Shown here piece by piece: positions 8,420 through 14,595 of a DNA stretch of 14,649 nt. Position numbers and translations under genes: made by a program. How positions within the stretch are numbered: position 1 is the first letter of the stretch; each line of letters opens with the position of its first letter. The DNA is from an uncultured Clostridia bacterium (GTDB lineage Bacteria > Bacillota > Clostridia > TANB77 > CAG-508). The stretch is taken from NCBI GenBank assembly GCA_949077355.1, contig CARUQW010000041.1:1-14649 (forward strand), given 5' to 3'. Below the pieces are notes generated by a model. The model searched no databases. It worked only from the letters and a program-made list of their open reading frames with translations, and had not been told where the DNA came from.

Positions 8420-8430
8420 AGTGGCTTTAT
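8402..8430 (+). terminator. Terminator overlapping the end of the Ca2+-ATPase gene
   Basis: AAGCCACTTT (8402-8411) and AAAGTGGCTT (8418-8427) form a perfect 10-base-pair stem with a 6-base loop, then a T-rich tail. The stem includes the last codons and the TAA stop at 8417-8419. It also separates the ATPase from the convergent regulator gene, whose stop is at 8432. Confidence 0.85.
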
Positions 8431-8431
8431 A

Positions 8432-8620
8432 TTATTTTCGGATAAATTTAATAATTTCTTCATCAGAGACATCAAGTGCCTTTACGATTTTTTTGAAGGT
8501 AGAAATTCTAGTATTTTCTTCATTATATTCAAGTCTTTGTAATTGACGCCAACTAATACCAATCTCTTCTGCTAATTCTTCTTGAGATAAATTATTTGCT
8601 AGGCGATATTGTTTAATCAT
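8432..8620 (-). CDS. Minimal Cro/CI (XRE) family repressor, 62 aa
   Basis: The whole protein is one helix-turn-helix domain: IKQYRLANNLSQEELAEEIG, then the recognition stretch ISWRQLQRLEYNE, then a helix FKKIVKALDVSDEEIIKFI. It is of the small stand-alone Cro-like type that binds DNA as a dimer. It starts at ATG 8620 with a GGGGGA stretch as the likely ribosome site. It is divergent from the surface-protein gene at 8804. Between them lie two matching palindromes, one at 8677-8692 beside its own promoter and one at 8739-8754 beyond the opposite promoter. The simplest reading is that it represses the surface-protein gene and perhaps itself. That is inference from position and symmetry; no binding data are in the sequence. 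Confidence 0.85.
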   Translation of the reverse strand: MIKQYRLANNLSQEELAEEIGISWRQLQRLEYNEENTRISTFKKIVKALDVSDEEIIKFIRK

Positions 8621-8648
8621 TTTCAGTCCCCCAATTACTATTTTTTAC

Positions 8649-8677
8649 ATTATAAAATAGGATAGGTTAAAAAAGAA
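8649..8677 (-). promoter_or_regulatory. Probable promoter of the 62-aa repressor
   Basis: TATAAT (complement of 8649-8654) is a perfect -10 box on the minus strand. The -35 region (about 8672-8677) is poor and abuts the palindrome at 8677-8692, as expected for a self-regulated gene. Confidence 0.4.
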
Positions 8678-8692
8678 CGACATTTTTGTCGT
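8677..8692. promoter_or_regulatory. Operator 1: ACGACA-TTTT-TGTCGT
   Basis: This is a perfect 6+6 palindrome with a 4-base spacer. It lies immediately upstream of the -35 box at 8699 and at the edge of the divergent repressor promoter. Operator 2 at 8739-8754 repeats the same half-site arrangement. Confidence 0.65.
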
Positions 8693-8698
8693 CAAGCA

Positions 8699-8727
8699 TT
8701 GACTTTAAAAAAGAAGAAGAATATAAT
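8699..8727 (+). promoter_or_regulatory. Sigma-A promoter of the 574-aa surface protein
   Basis: TTGACT at 8699-8704 and TATAAT at 8722-8727 are separated by exactly 17 bases. The TTG of the -35 box is also the first TTG of the long open frame, which shows that the frame's upstream part is not coding. Transcription should start near 8734, just before operator 2. Confidence 0.85.
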
Positions 8728-8738
8728 TGATTCAACAC

Positions 8739-8754
8739 ACGACAAAAATGTCAC
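8739..8754. promoter_or_regulatory. Operator 2: ACGACA-AAAA-TGTCAC
   Basis: It has the same half-sites as operator 1, with one arm ending in AC instead of GT. It lies at the expected transcription start of the promoter at 8699-8727. Its centre is 62 bp from that of operator 1, close to six turns of the helix, so two bound dimers would sit on the same face. Confidence 0.6.
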
Positions 8755-8803
8755 GCATGATTTTGGAAAAAAAGAGAATAATAAACAAAAGAAGGAGAAG
8801 ATT

Positions 8804-10528
8804 ATAAGAAAAGAAAAGGGAATTACATTAATTGCATTAGTAATTACGATTATTGTATTATTAATCTTAGCAGGAGTAAGTATAGCAACTTTAACAGGAC
8901 AAAATGGAGTGCTAACAAAGGCAAATTCAGCTAAAAATAAAACAGAAGAAGCAGGAGTAAAAGAAGAAATTGAACTAGCTGTGCAAGAAATTATAACCGA
9001 AAGATACGACAAAGAAACATTAAGTGTAAAAAAAATAGCAGACTATCTACCAGAAAAATTAGAAAAAATTGTAATTTATGAAGTTTTAGAAGATAAAATT
9101 AGAGGTCAATATAAAGGATATGATTTTGAAATAAATAGTTCTTTTGTAGTAAAAATAGTAGGAAAATCAGAAGAGACAATAACTTATACAATAGAACCAG
9201 AAGGATATACGAAAGATTTTGTAACAATAACACTTCAAGTAGAATTTAAAAATAATGCAAGTATTGTGCAATTGACACCAGTAGAAGAAGGGGTAGAAAC
9301 CCTAGAAGCAAATAAGAAGTTCAAAGTAACGAAAAATGGAAATTATATTTTTAAATTACTTACTAGTAATCAAATAGAAAAACAAGTAACTATACCAATT
9401 AAAAAAATAGATAGAATTGCTCCAAATGTCAAGATAGAGATTGATGAAACAACAAATTACATCAATGGAAAAGTAAAAGCGAAGGTAACGTTAAAAGATT
9501 TAGAAGCAGGAGTAGAGTTAAGCAAATCAAAATGGATTATTAATCAAAGTAGCAATGAAATTGGAAACAATTTGGAAGATTACACAGGTGGAACATTTAC
9601 AAAAGAAACACAAATAATTGAAACAGGTACAGTAACAAGTGGAAGTTATTATATCCATATATTAGCGACAGATAAAGTAGGAAATGTAAAGGAAACAGTG
9701 TCTAAAGAGATAAAAATAAAGAGTGGATATGCAATTTATACCCCAGAAGATTTACAAAATATGAAAAATGATTTATCAGCATCATATTATGTGATGAATG
9801 ATATTGATATGAGTGAATTCAATTTTACCCCAATTGATGGCTATTTTACTGGAGAATTAGATGGACAGGGGCATACAATCGAAAATCTAAGTATTAGCGG
9901 TACTGACTACGTAGGGATTTTTAGGAAAATTAAGTCAGAAGCTAAAATTTGTAATTTATTATTGAAAAATGTTAATATTAATGCTACTGGGTATCGCGCA
10001 GGAGTTTTGGCAGGACAAATCGAAATGGGTGAAACTATAATATTTGAAAAGATTGGGATTACAGGAAAAGTGGTAGCAGAAAGAGGAATTGCAGCGGGGT
10101 TTGTTGGGGATGTGATAGCTACATCAAAAATATCATTTCAAAATTGTTATGCAAGAATTGACATAGTATCATCTAATAGATATGATGCCGCTGGTTTTGC
10201 TAATTATAATTATTCAGAAAGTTTACTTGTGAGTGCCGATCGTTGCTATTGGTCTGGAAGTAATAATGCAACTGGAAGAGCAAGTAGTATTCTTAGTTAT
10301 AGTAATATTGCGAATAATGCAAACCAAGCAATAGGAAAAGATATATATGTAAAAAATACTTATTATGATAAAGAGAAGTTTCCCTTAAGTATAAATACAA
10401 CAACATCAGGAACAGGTCTTACAACCGAAGAAATGAAAAAACAAACTAGTTATGTAGGATGGGATTTTGAAAATACCTGGTATATGGGAGAAGATGGCTA
10501 TCCAGAATTGAAGTTTAAAAATAAATAA
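8804..10528 (+). CDS. Prepilin-like surface protein with Ig-like and GLUG/beta-helix regions, apparent ATA start, 574 aa
   Basis: This is a probable cell-surface or pseudopilus-type protein. Residues 1-30 form a short basic leader ending in KG, then a hydrophobic helix beginning ITLIALVITIIVLLILAG, as in type IV prepilins, but with Ala at mature position 5 instead of the usual Glu. Regions of about 122-203 and 204-305 look like bacterial Ig-like domains (the second includes GSYYIHILATDKVGN). From about 307 a repeat-like region (FTGELDGQGHTIENLSISG, VGIF) resembles GLUG/beta-helix adhesin repeats. The C-terminus has GWDFENTW...GYPELKF. No ATG, GTG or TTG occurs in frame between the promoter and residue 36. 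ATA 8804 lies 6 bases after AGGAG (8793-8797) and aligns exactly with the ATG of the next gene. The ligand is unknown. Confidence 0.82.
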   Translation: MRKEKGITLIALVITIIVLLILAGVSIATLTGQNGVLTKANSAKNKTEEAGVKEEIELAVQEIITERYDKETLSVKKIADYLPEKLEKIVIYEVLEDKIRGQYKGYDFEINSSFVVKIVGKSEETITYTIEPEGYTKDFVTITLQVEFKNNASIVQLTPVEEGVETLEANKKFKVTKNGNYIFKLLTSNQIEKQVTIPIKKIDRIAPNVKIEIDETTNYINGKVKAKVTLKDLEAGVELSKSKWIINQSSNEIGNNLEDYTGGTFTKETQIIETGTVTSGSYYIHILATDKVGNVKETVSKEIKIKSGYAIYTPEDLQNMKNDLSASYYVMNDIDMSEFNFTPIDGYFTGELDGQGHTIENLSISGTDYVGIFRKIKSEAKICNLLLKNVNINATGYRAGVLAGQIEMGETIIFEKIGITGKVVAERGIAAGFVGDVIATSKISFQNCYARIDIVSSNRYDAAGFANYNYSESLLVSADRCYWSGSNNATGRASSILSYSNIANNANQAIGKDIYVKNTYYDKEKFPLSINTTTSGTGLTTEEMKKQTSYVGWDFENTWYMGEDGYPELKFKNK

Positions 10529-10547
10529 AAGAGATTAAAATAACTAT

Positions 10548-10603
10548 AAAGAGTCTAAGATTTTCTAATAAATGTAAGTTTAAGAGAATCTTAGGCTTTT
10601 TAT
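10548..10603 (+). terminator. Terminator after the 574-aa surface protein
   Basis: CTAAGATTTTCT pairs with AGAGAATCTTAG (including a T-G wobble), extended outward by further pairs against GCTTTTT. A TTTTTATT tail follows. The loop is about 16 bases, longer than usual. Confidence 0.75.
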
Positions 10604-10667
10604 TAAAGTATTATATAGAGCAAAGAAAATTATGTAAAAAAGATATAAGCAAAAACAAGTAATAATA

Positions 10668-10697
10668 TTGAAAAATGAATAAGCGTAATCATATAAT
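10668..10697 (+). promoter_or_regulatory. Promoter of the 345-aa prepilin-like protein
   Basis: TTGAAA at 10668-10673 and TATAAT at 10692-10697 are 18 bases apart. The gene's ribosome site (AAGGAG, 10710-10715) follows. No operator like those at 8677 and 8739 is present here. Confidence 0.65.
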
Positions 10698-10725
10698 GAT
10701 AAAAAAATAAAGGAGAAAATAGAAG

Positions 10726-11763
10726 ATGAAGAAAAACAAAGGAATTACGCTGATGGCTTTAGTAATTACAATCATAGTATTACTAATTTTAGCAGGAATA
10801 AGTATAGTAAGTTTAACAGGAAATAATGGAATATTAGAAAAAACAAATATATCAAAAGAAGAAACGAGAGGAGCAACAATAGAGGAAAGAAAGAATTTAT
10901 GGAAAGCGAATCAAACAGTTGATACAATTATAGGAAAAACTACAGAAAAAATAGCAAACTTATTAGAAGAATTAGAAGAAGAAGCATTAATAACAACAGA
11001 AGAAAGAAGGATTATTGAAGAAGATGGACAAATAACTATTGGGAATAGAACCATTATCTTTGGAGTAGATGGAATTAAAGGACAAATAATTGAGACAATT
11101 AATAAAAATAAAGATAAAGATGGAAATATCAATTATGAAGAATTGAAAAATGATTTAAATACTATTGATAATATTAAAGGAGTTCCTTCCGATCTAAATG
11201 AAAATAGCTTTCCAATCGTTATTCAAATTGAAGAAGATTATCTTCAGATTGATAAGAATGGTGAAGTCAGTTTAGTAAAATCTTTTAGTATTTTCCCATT
11301 CTTAAGTAATGCTAATATTCCTCTTCAAGATTTTGGAATTTCATCAAGATGGCAACATAGTGAAAGGCAAAATTTTGATTATTGGAATTTTGGTGCAGGA
11401 GGATGGTCTTATACCTGGGGATATTGGAGTGGTTGGTTTGAATTTAGTTTAGAACCTATTTTTAAAGTTTTAAAACCTGATAAAATCAATGTGGATTTTA
11501 GATTACAAGGCGATGGAGATGGAACCAGTACTGGTCATATAAATGTTTATGGTAAAGATGGTTCTCTGAATATCTATAATACACCTACTATTAAAAATAC
11601 AGGAGTAGGGAATTTTGTGTTACATTGTTTAGAAGTTCCAATTAATTCTAATGCTATTTCTAAAATTGTTTTGCAATTAGATGGTACTGATGGAGTTGGT
11701 GGATGTCAAGCATATATTTCTGATATTGTATTTTCTATTAAAGAAGAACTTTTGGAAAAATAG
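10726..11763 (+). CDS. Prepilin-like surface protein with an EF-hand-like loop, 345 aa
   Basis: The N-terminus (MKKNKG, then ITLMALVITIIVLLILAG) is nearly the same as in the gene at 8804, again with Ala in place of the conserved Glu5 of type IV pilins. Residues 30-120 are a charged, largely helical linker. Residues 128-139 read NKDKDGNINYEE, a 12-residue loop with Asp/Asn at 1, 3 and 5, Gly at 6, Ile at 8 and Glu at 12, fitting an EF-hand or dockerin-like calcium loop. The C-terminal part (about 185-340) is beta-rich with an aromatic cluster (FDYWNFGAGGWSYTWGYW) and two cysteines. I do not recognise it; a carbohydrate-binding fold is possible. AAGGAG at 10710-10715 supports the ATG at 10726. 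The second half uses more T-ending codons than the first, suggesting a swapped domain. No clear terminator follows. Confidence 0.85.
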   Translation: MKKNKGITLMALVITIIVLLILAGISIVSLTGNNGILEKTNISKEETRGATIEERKNLWKANQTVDTIIGKTTEKIANLLEELEEEALITTEERRIIEEDGQITIGNRTIIFGVDGIKGQIIETINKNKDKDGNINYEELKNDLNTIDNIKGVPSDLNENSFPIVIQIEEDYLQIDKNGEVSLVKSFSIFPFLSNANIPLQDFGISSRWQHSERQNFDYWNFGAGGWSYTWGYWSGWFEFSLEPIFKVLKPDKINVDFRLQGDGDGTSTGHINVYGKDGSLNIYNTPTIKNTGVGNFVLHCLEVPINSNAISKIVLQLDGTDGVGGCQAYISDIVFSIKEELLEK

Positions 11764-11818
11764 AAAATTGCTTACAAACACTTGACACGTATTATTATAT
11801 ATAATAAAGTAGAAAAAT

Positions 11819-11847
11819 TTGACATCACAACCAATAAAGCGTATAAT
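11819..11847 (+). promoter_or_regulatory. Sigma-A promoter of the 87-aa gene
   Basis: TTGACA at 11819-11824 and TATAAT at 11842-11847 are exactly 17 bases apart. A second TTGACA at 11782-11787 lies upstream next to a 14-base palindrome (TATTATATATAATA, 11793-11806), but its spacing to TATAAT is only 12. It is therefore a doubtful second promoter. Confidence 0.8.
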
Positions 11848-11880
11848 TAAGGTATAATAGCAAATCAAGGAAGTGATAAA

Positions 11881-12144
11881 ATGGACATAAGATTAGACAA
11901 AACATATGGAAAAAACGGAAAAAGAGTACAACCAATTCAAGGAATTCATAGAACAACAAAAACCAAAAATAGAAGAGAAGAAAACAAACATGACCAAGAC
12001 CTTGAAAAAAGAAAAGCACAAAAAACATTTCAAGAATACCTTCAAGAAAAAGCAAAAGAAGGAAATAAAAAAACAGGAATAGACACAATTACAATATCAC
12101 AAAAAGGAAGAGAATCTTTATCTAATGAGCATGGTGAAAGATAA
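11881..12144 (+). CDS. Small basic protein of unknown function, 87 aa
   Basis: I do not recognise this protein with confidence. It is highly charged and rich in Lys, Arg, Glu and Gln, has no membrane segment or signal peptide, and is likely partly disordered with a central helix (DLEKRKAQKTFQEYLQEKAK). Its size, the basic disordered N-terminus containing KTYGKNGKRVQPIQ, and the late DTITISQKGRESL segment recall clostridial anti-sigma factors of the FlgM type (which often have D.V.IS..A...). The resemblance is slight, and no flagellar gene is nearby. AAGGAAGTG (11867-11875) precedes ATG 11881. It is a well-formed single-gene unit, with a near-consensus promoter upstream and a terminator downstream, so it is very likely expressed. 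Confidence 0.75.
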   Translation: MDIRLDKTYGKNGKRVQPIQGIHRTTKTKNRREENKHDQDLEKRKAQKTFQEYLQEKAKEGNKKTGIDTITISQKGRESLSNEHGER

Positions 12145-12151
12145 GAAACCG

Positions 12152-12188
12152 AAAATATTCTAGTTAATTTTTAGCTAGAATATTTTTT
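12152..12188 (+). terminator. Terminator of the 87-aa gene
   Basis: AAAATATTCTAG (12152-12163) and CTAGAATATTTT (12175-12186) form a perfect 12-base-pair stem with an 11-base loop, followed by more T. The flanking A and T runs make it usable in both directions. Confidence 0.85.
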
Positions 12189-12237
12189 CATTTTTACTAA
12201 ACTATAACGAAATAAGAAAAACTTAAGAAATAATAAA

Positions 12238-12266
12238 TTGACACGTTTTTCATAAAGTCATATAAT
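12238..12266 (+). promoter_or_regulatory. Sigma-A promoter of the CtpE-like ATPase
   Basis: TTGACA at 12238-12243 and TATAAT at 12261-12266 are exactly 17 bases apart, about 20 bases before the ATG. The leader is therefore very short, with room for little more than the ribosome site. Confidence 0.85.
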
Positions 12267-12286
12267 AAAAAGCAGGAGAGTGAAAA

Positions 12287-14593
12287 ATGGAAGGATTAAC
12301 CACAGAAGAAGTAAAACAAAGACAAGAAACGGGACAAGTTAATTATGATACAAGTGTACCAACCAAAAGTATCAAAAAAATATTATATGATAATTTTTTT
12401 ACCTTATTTAATTTCATAAACTTAATTTTAGGAATTGCCATATTTTTAGTTGGTTCCTATAAAAATATGTTATTTTTAGGAATTATCATTATTAATACAG
12501 CAATTAGTACCATACAAGAAATTCACTCTAAAAAAGTAATTGATAAACTATCCATTATGAGTAGTAGCAAAGCAAAAGTTATTCGTGATGGAAAAAAACA
12601 GGAAATATCTATCCATGAAATTGTAATGGATGATATCTTAGAATTAAAAACAGGAAGCCAAATTGCAACAGATAGCATAATAATAGAAGGAGAAATTCAA
12701 GTAAATGAATCCTTTATTACAGGCGAACCCAATAGCATTTATAAAACTAAAGGAGACAAATTATTATCAGGAAGTTACATTGTCAGTGGAAAATGTATTG
12801 CGAAAGTAGAACACATAGGAGAAGAAAATTATACCGCCAAGATTTCAAGTGGAGCTAAATATGTTAAAAAAGTCAATTCAGAAATTATGAATTCTCTTAA
12901 TAAAATTATTAAATTTTTAACTTTTGCCATCATTCCAATTGGAATCGGATTATTTTATACCCAACTACAAATTGATGATGTGACATTTCAAGAGGCAGTG
13001 GTAAAAAGTGTTGCAGGGATTATAGGAATGATACCAGAAGGGTTAGTTCTTTTAACGAGTACAGTATTGGCAGTAAGCATCATTAGACTTTCAAAATCGA
13101 AAGTGTTAGTGCAAGAGTTATATTGTATAGAAACATTAGCTAGAGTAGATACCTTATGCTTGGACAAGACGGGAACATTAACAGAAGGATGCATGGAAGT
13201 AAAAGATTTCATACCAGTCAATCGAAACAAAAAGCAAATGAGCAATATACTAGCCAATTTGGCAAAAGCGTCTGAAGACGAAAATGCAACAATAGAAGCT
13301 ATTAGAAATTATTTTACAAAAACAGGAGAAGTATGGAAAACAAAGCAAAAAATAGCATTTTCTTCTCAAAATAAGTGGTCTGGTATTTGTTTCGAAAAAG
13401 AAGGAACCTATCTATTAGGGGCACCAGAATTTGTCATAAAAGATAAAGTAGAAAAATATGCCAAAGACTATAGAGTATTGGCAGTAGCACATACGAAAGA
13501 AGAAATTCAAAATAATCAATTACCACAAAACATAGAATTAATAGGATATGTATTGATTCTAGACAAAATTAGAAAAGAAGCCAAACAAACACTAAAATAT
13601 TTTGATAAACAAGGAGTAGACATTAAAATTATTTCAGGAGACAACCCAGCCACAGTTTCTAAAATAGCCAAGCAAGTAGGAGTAAAAAATTATGACCAAT
13701 ACATAGACATGAGTACCTTAAAAGAAGAGGAGATAGGAGAAATTGTTTTAAAATACACCATATTTGGTAGAGTCTCACCAACGCAAAAAAAGCAATTAGT
13801 AGAAGCTTTACAAAAATCAGGAAAAACAGTGGCAATGACAGGAGATGGAGTAAATGACGTATTAGCATTAAAAACAGCAGATTGTAGTATTGCTATGGCA
13901 AATGGAAGTGATGCAACCAAAGCAGTAGCACAATTAATCTTATTAGATTCTAATTTTGCATCGATGCCCAAAGTAGTAGCAGAAGGAAGAAGAACCATTA
14001 ATAATATTCAGCGTTCCGCAACTTTATTTTTAGTAAAAACCATTTACTCTGGATTATTAGCTGTTATGTTCTTGTTTATGGGAGAAGCTTATCCATTTGT
14101 ACCAATACAAATGAGTTTAATTGGTACTGTCACAATTGGTTTACCATCATTTTTATTAGCACTAGAACCAAATAAAGAGAGAATTCGAGGAGACTTTTTA
14201 AAAAATGTTCTCAAAAAAGCCCTACCAGTGGGATTAACAGTGATTTTAAATATTTTTGTTTTAACTCTATTAAATAAAAAAGCAATTATTACAGAAGAAC
14301 AATATTCAAGCTTATGTGTGATAGGAACAGGAATTTGTGGCATCATACTATTATTTACATTAGCAAAAACAAGAAAAAGTGAACCTAGTAAACTACCAGT
14401 TTCTCTTTTTCGAGTATCTTTAGCAATTATAATTACGATACTATTTATTTTAGGGCTAACTATATTTAATTGGTGGTTTAACATTGCACCACTTATGCCA
14501 ATATTAAAAGTGATTATAAAACTTATAATTCTTTCTATGATTAATTTTTCAATATTAACAATATTATTTAAAAAAATAGAAAAAGAATCCTGA
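12287..14593 (+). CDS. CtpE-like cation-transporting P-type ATPase, 768 aa
   Basis: This is a second P-type pump, distinct from the one at 5807. It has membrane helices M1-M2 (about 35-80), an actuator loop with TGEP at 145-148, M4 with GMIPEGL (250-253), the phosphorylated Asp293 in LDKTGTLTEG, SGDN at about 450-453, and TGDGVND with Asp520 and Asp524. Hydrophobic helices follow to the C-terminus. The stretch from PEGLVLLTS through SKVLVQELYCIETLARVD strongly recalls mycobacterial CtpE, reported as a calcium-uptake ATPase, so Ca2+ is the leading substrate guess. Two motif departures are visible: TGES is TGEP, and the KGAPE lysine is Leu377. The M6 calcium signature of the other pump is absent. 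The ATG at 12287 follows CAGGAGAG (12273-12280). The stop codon lies two bases before a likely insertion-sequence end. Confidence 0.9.
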   Translation: MEGLTTEEVKQRQETGQVNYDTSVPTKSIKKILYDNFFTLFNFINLILGIAIFLVGSYKNMLFLGIIIINTAISTIQEIHSKKVIDKLSIMSSSKAKVIRDGKKQEISIHEIVMDDILELKTGSQIATDSIIIEGEIQVNESFITGEPNSIYKTKGDKLLSGSYIVSGKCIAKVEHIGEENYTAKISSGAKYVKKVNSEIMNSLNKIIKFLTFAIIPIGIGLFYTQLQIDDVTFQEAVVKSVAGIIGMIPEGLVLLTSTVLAVSIIRLSKSKVLVQELYCIETLARVDTLCLDKTGTLTEGCMEVKDFIPVNRNKKQMSNILANLAKASEDENATIEAIRNYFTKTGEVWKTKQKIAFSSQNKWSGICFEKEGTYLLGAPEFVIKDKVEKYAKDYRVLAVAHTKEEIQNNQLPQNIELIGYVLILDKIRKEAKQTLKYFDKQGVDIKIISGDNPATVSKIAKQVGVKNYDQYIDMSTLKEEEIGEIVLKYTIFGRVSPTQKKQLVEALQKSGKTVAMTGDGVNDVLALKTADCSIAMANGSDATKAVAQLILLDSNFASMPKVVAEGRRTINNIQRSATLFLVKTIYSGLLAVMFLFMGEAYPFVPIQMSLIGTVTIGLPSFLLALEPNKERIRGDFLKNVLKKALPVGLTVILNIFVLTLLNKKAIITEEQYSSLCVIGTGICGIILLFTLAKTRKSEPSKLPVSLFRVSLAIIITILFILGLTIFNWWFNIAPLMPILKVIIKLIILSMINFSILTILFKKIEKES

Positions 14594-14595
14594 CT

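Noticed and set aside
8699..8803. 35-residue extension of the surface protein from TTG 8699
   Set aside because: That TTG is the -35 box of a near-perfect promoter whose transcript begins about 35 bases later, and no ribosome site precedes it.
8748..8807. Short 19-codon upstream reading frame (ATG 8748 to TAA 8807)
   Set aside because: It overlaps operator 2, has no ribosome site, and encodes an Arg/Lys-rich string typical of chance. A leader-peptide role cannot be excluded but is unsupported.
11825..12088. 87-codon minus-strand frame rich in Phe and Leu
   Set aside because: It is the complement of the Lys/Glu-rich 87-aa gene, which has a promoter, ribosome site and terminator on the plus strand.
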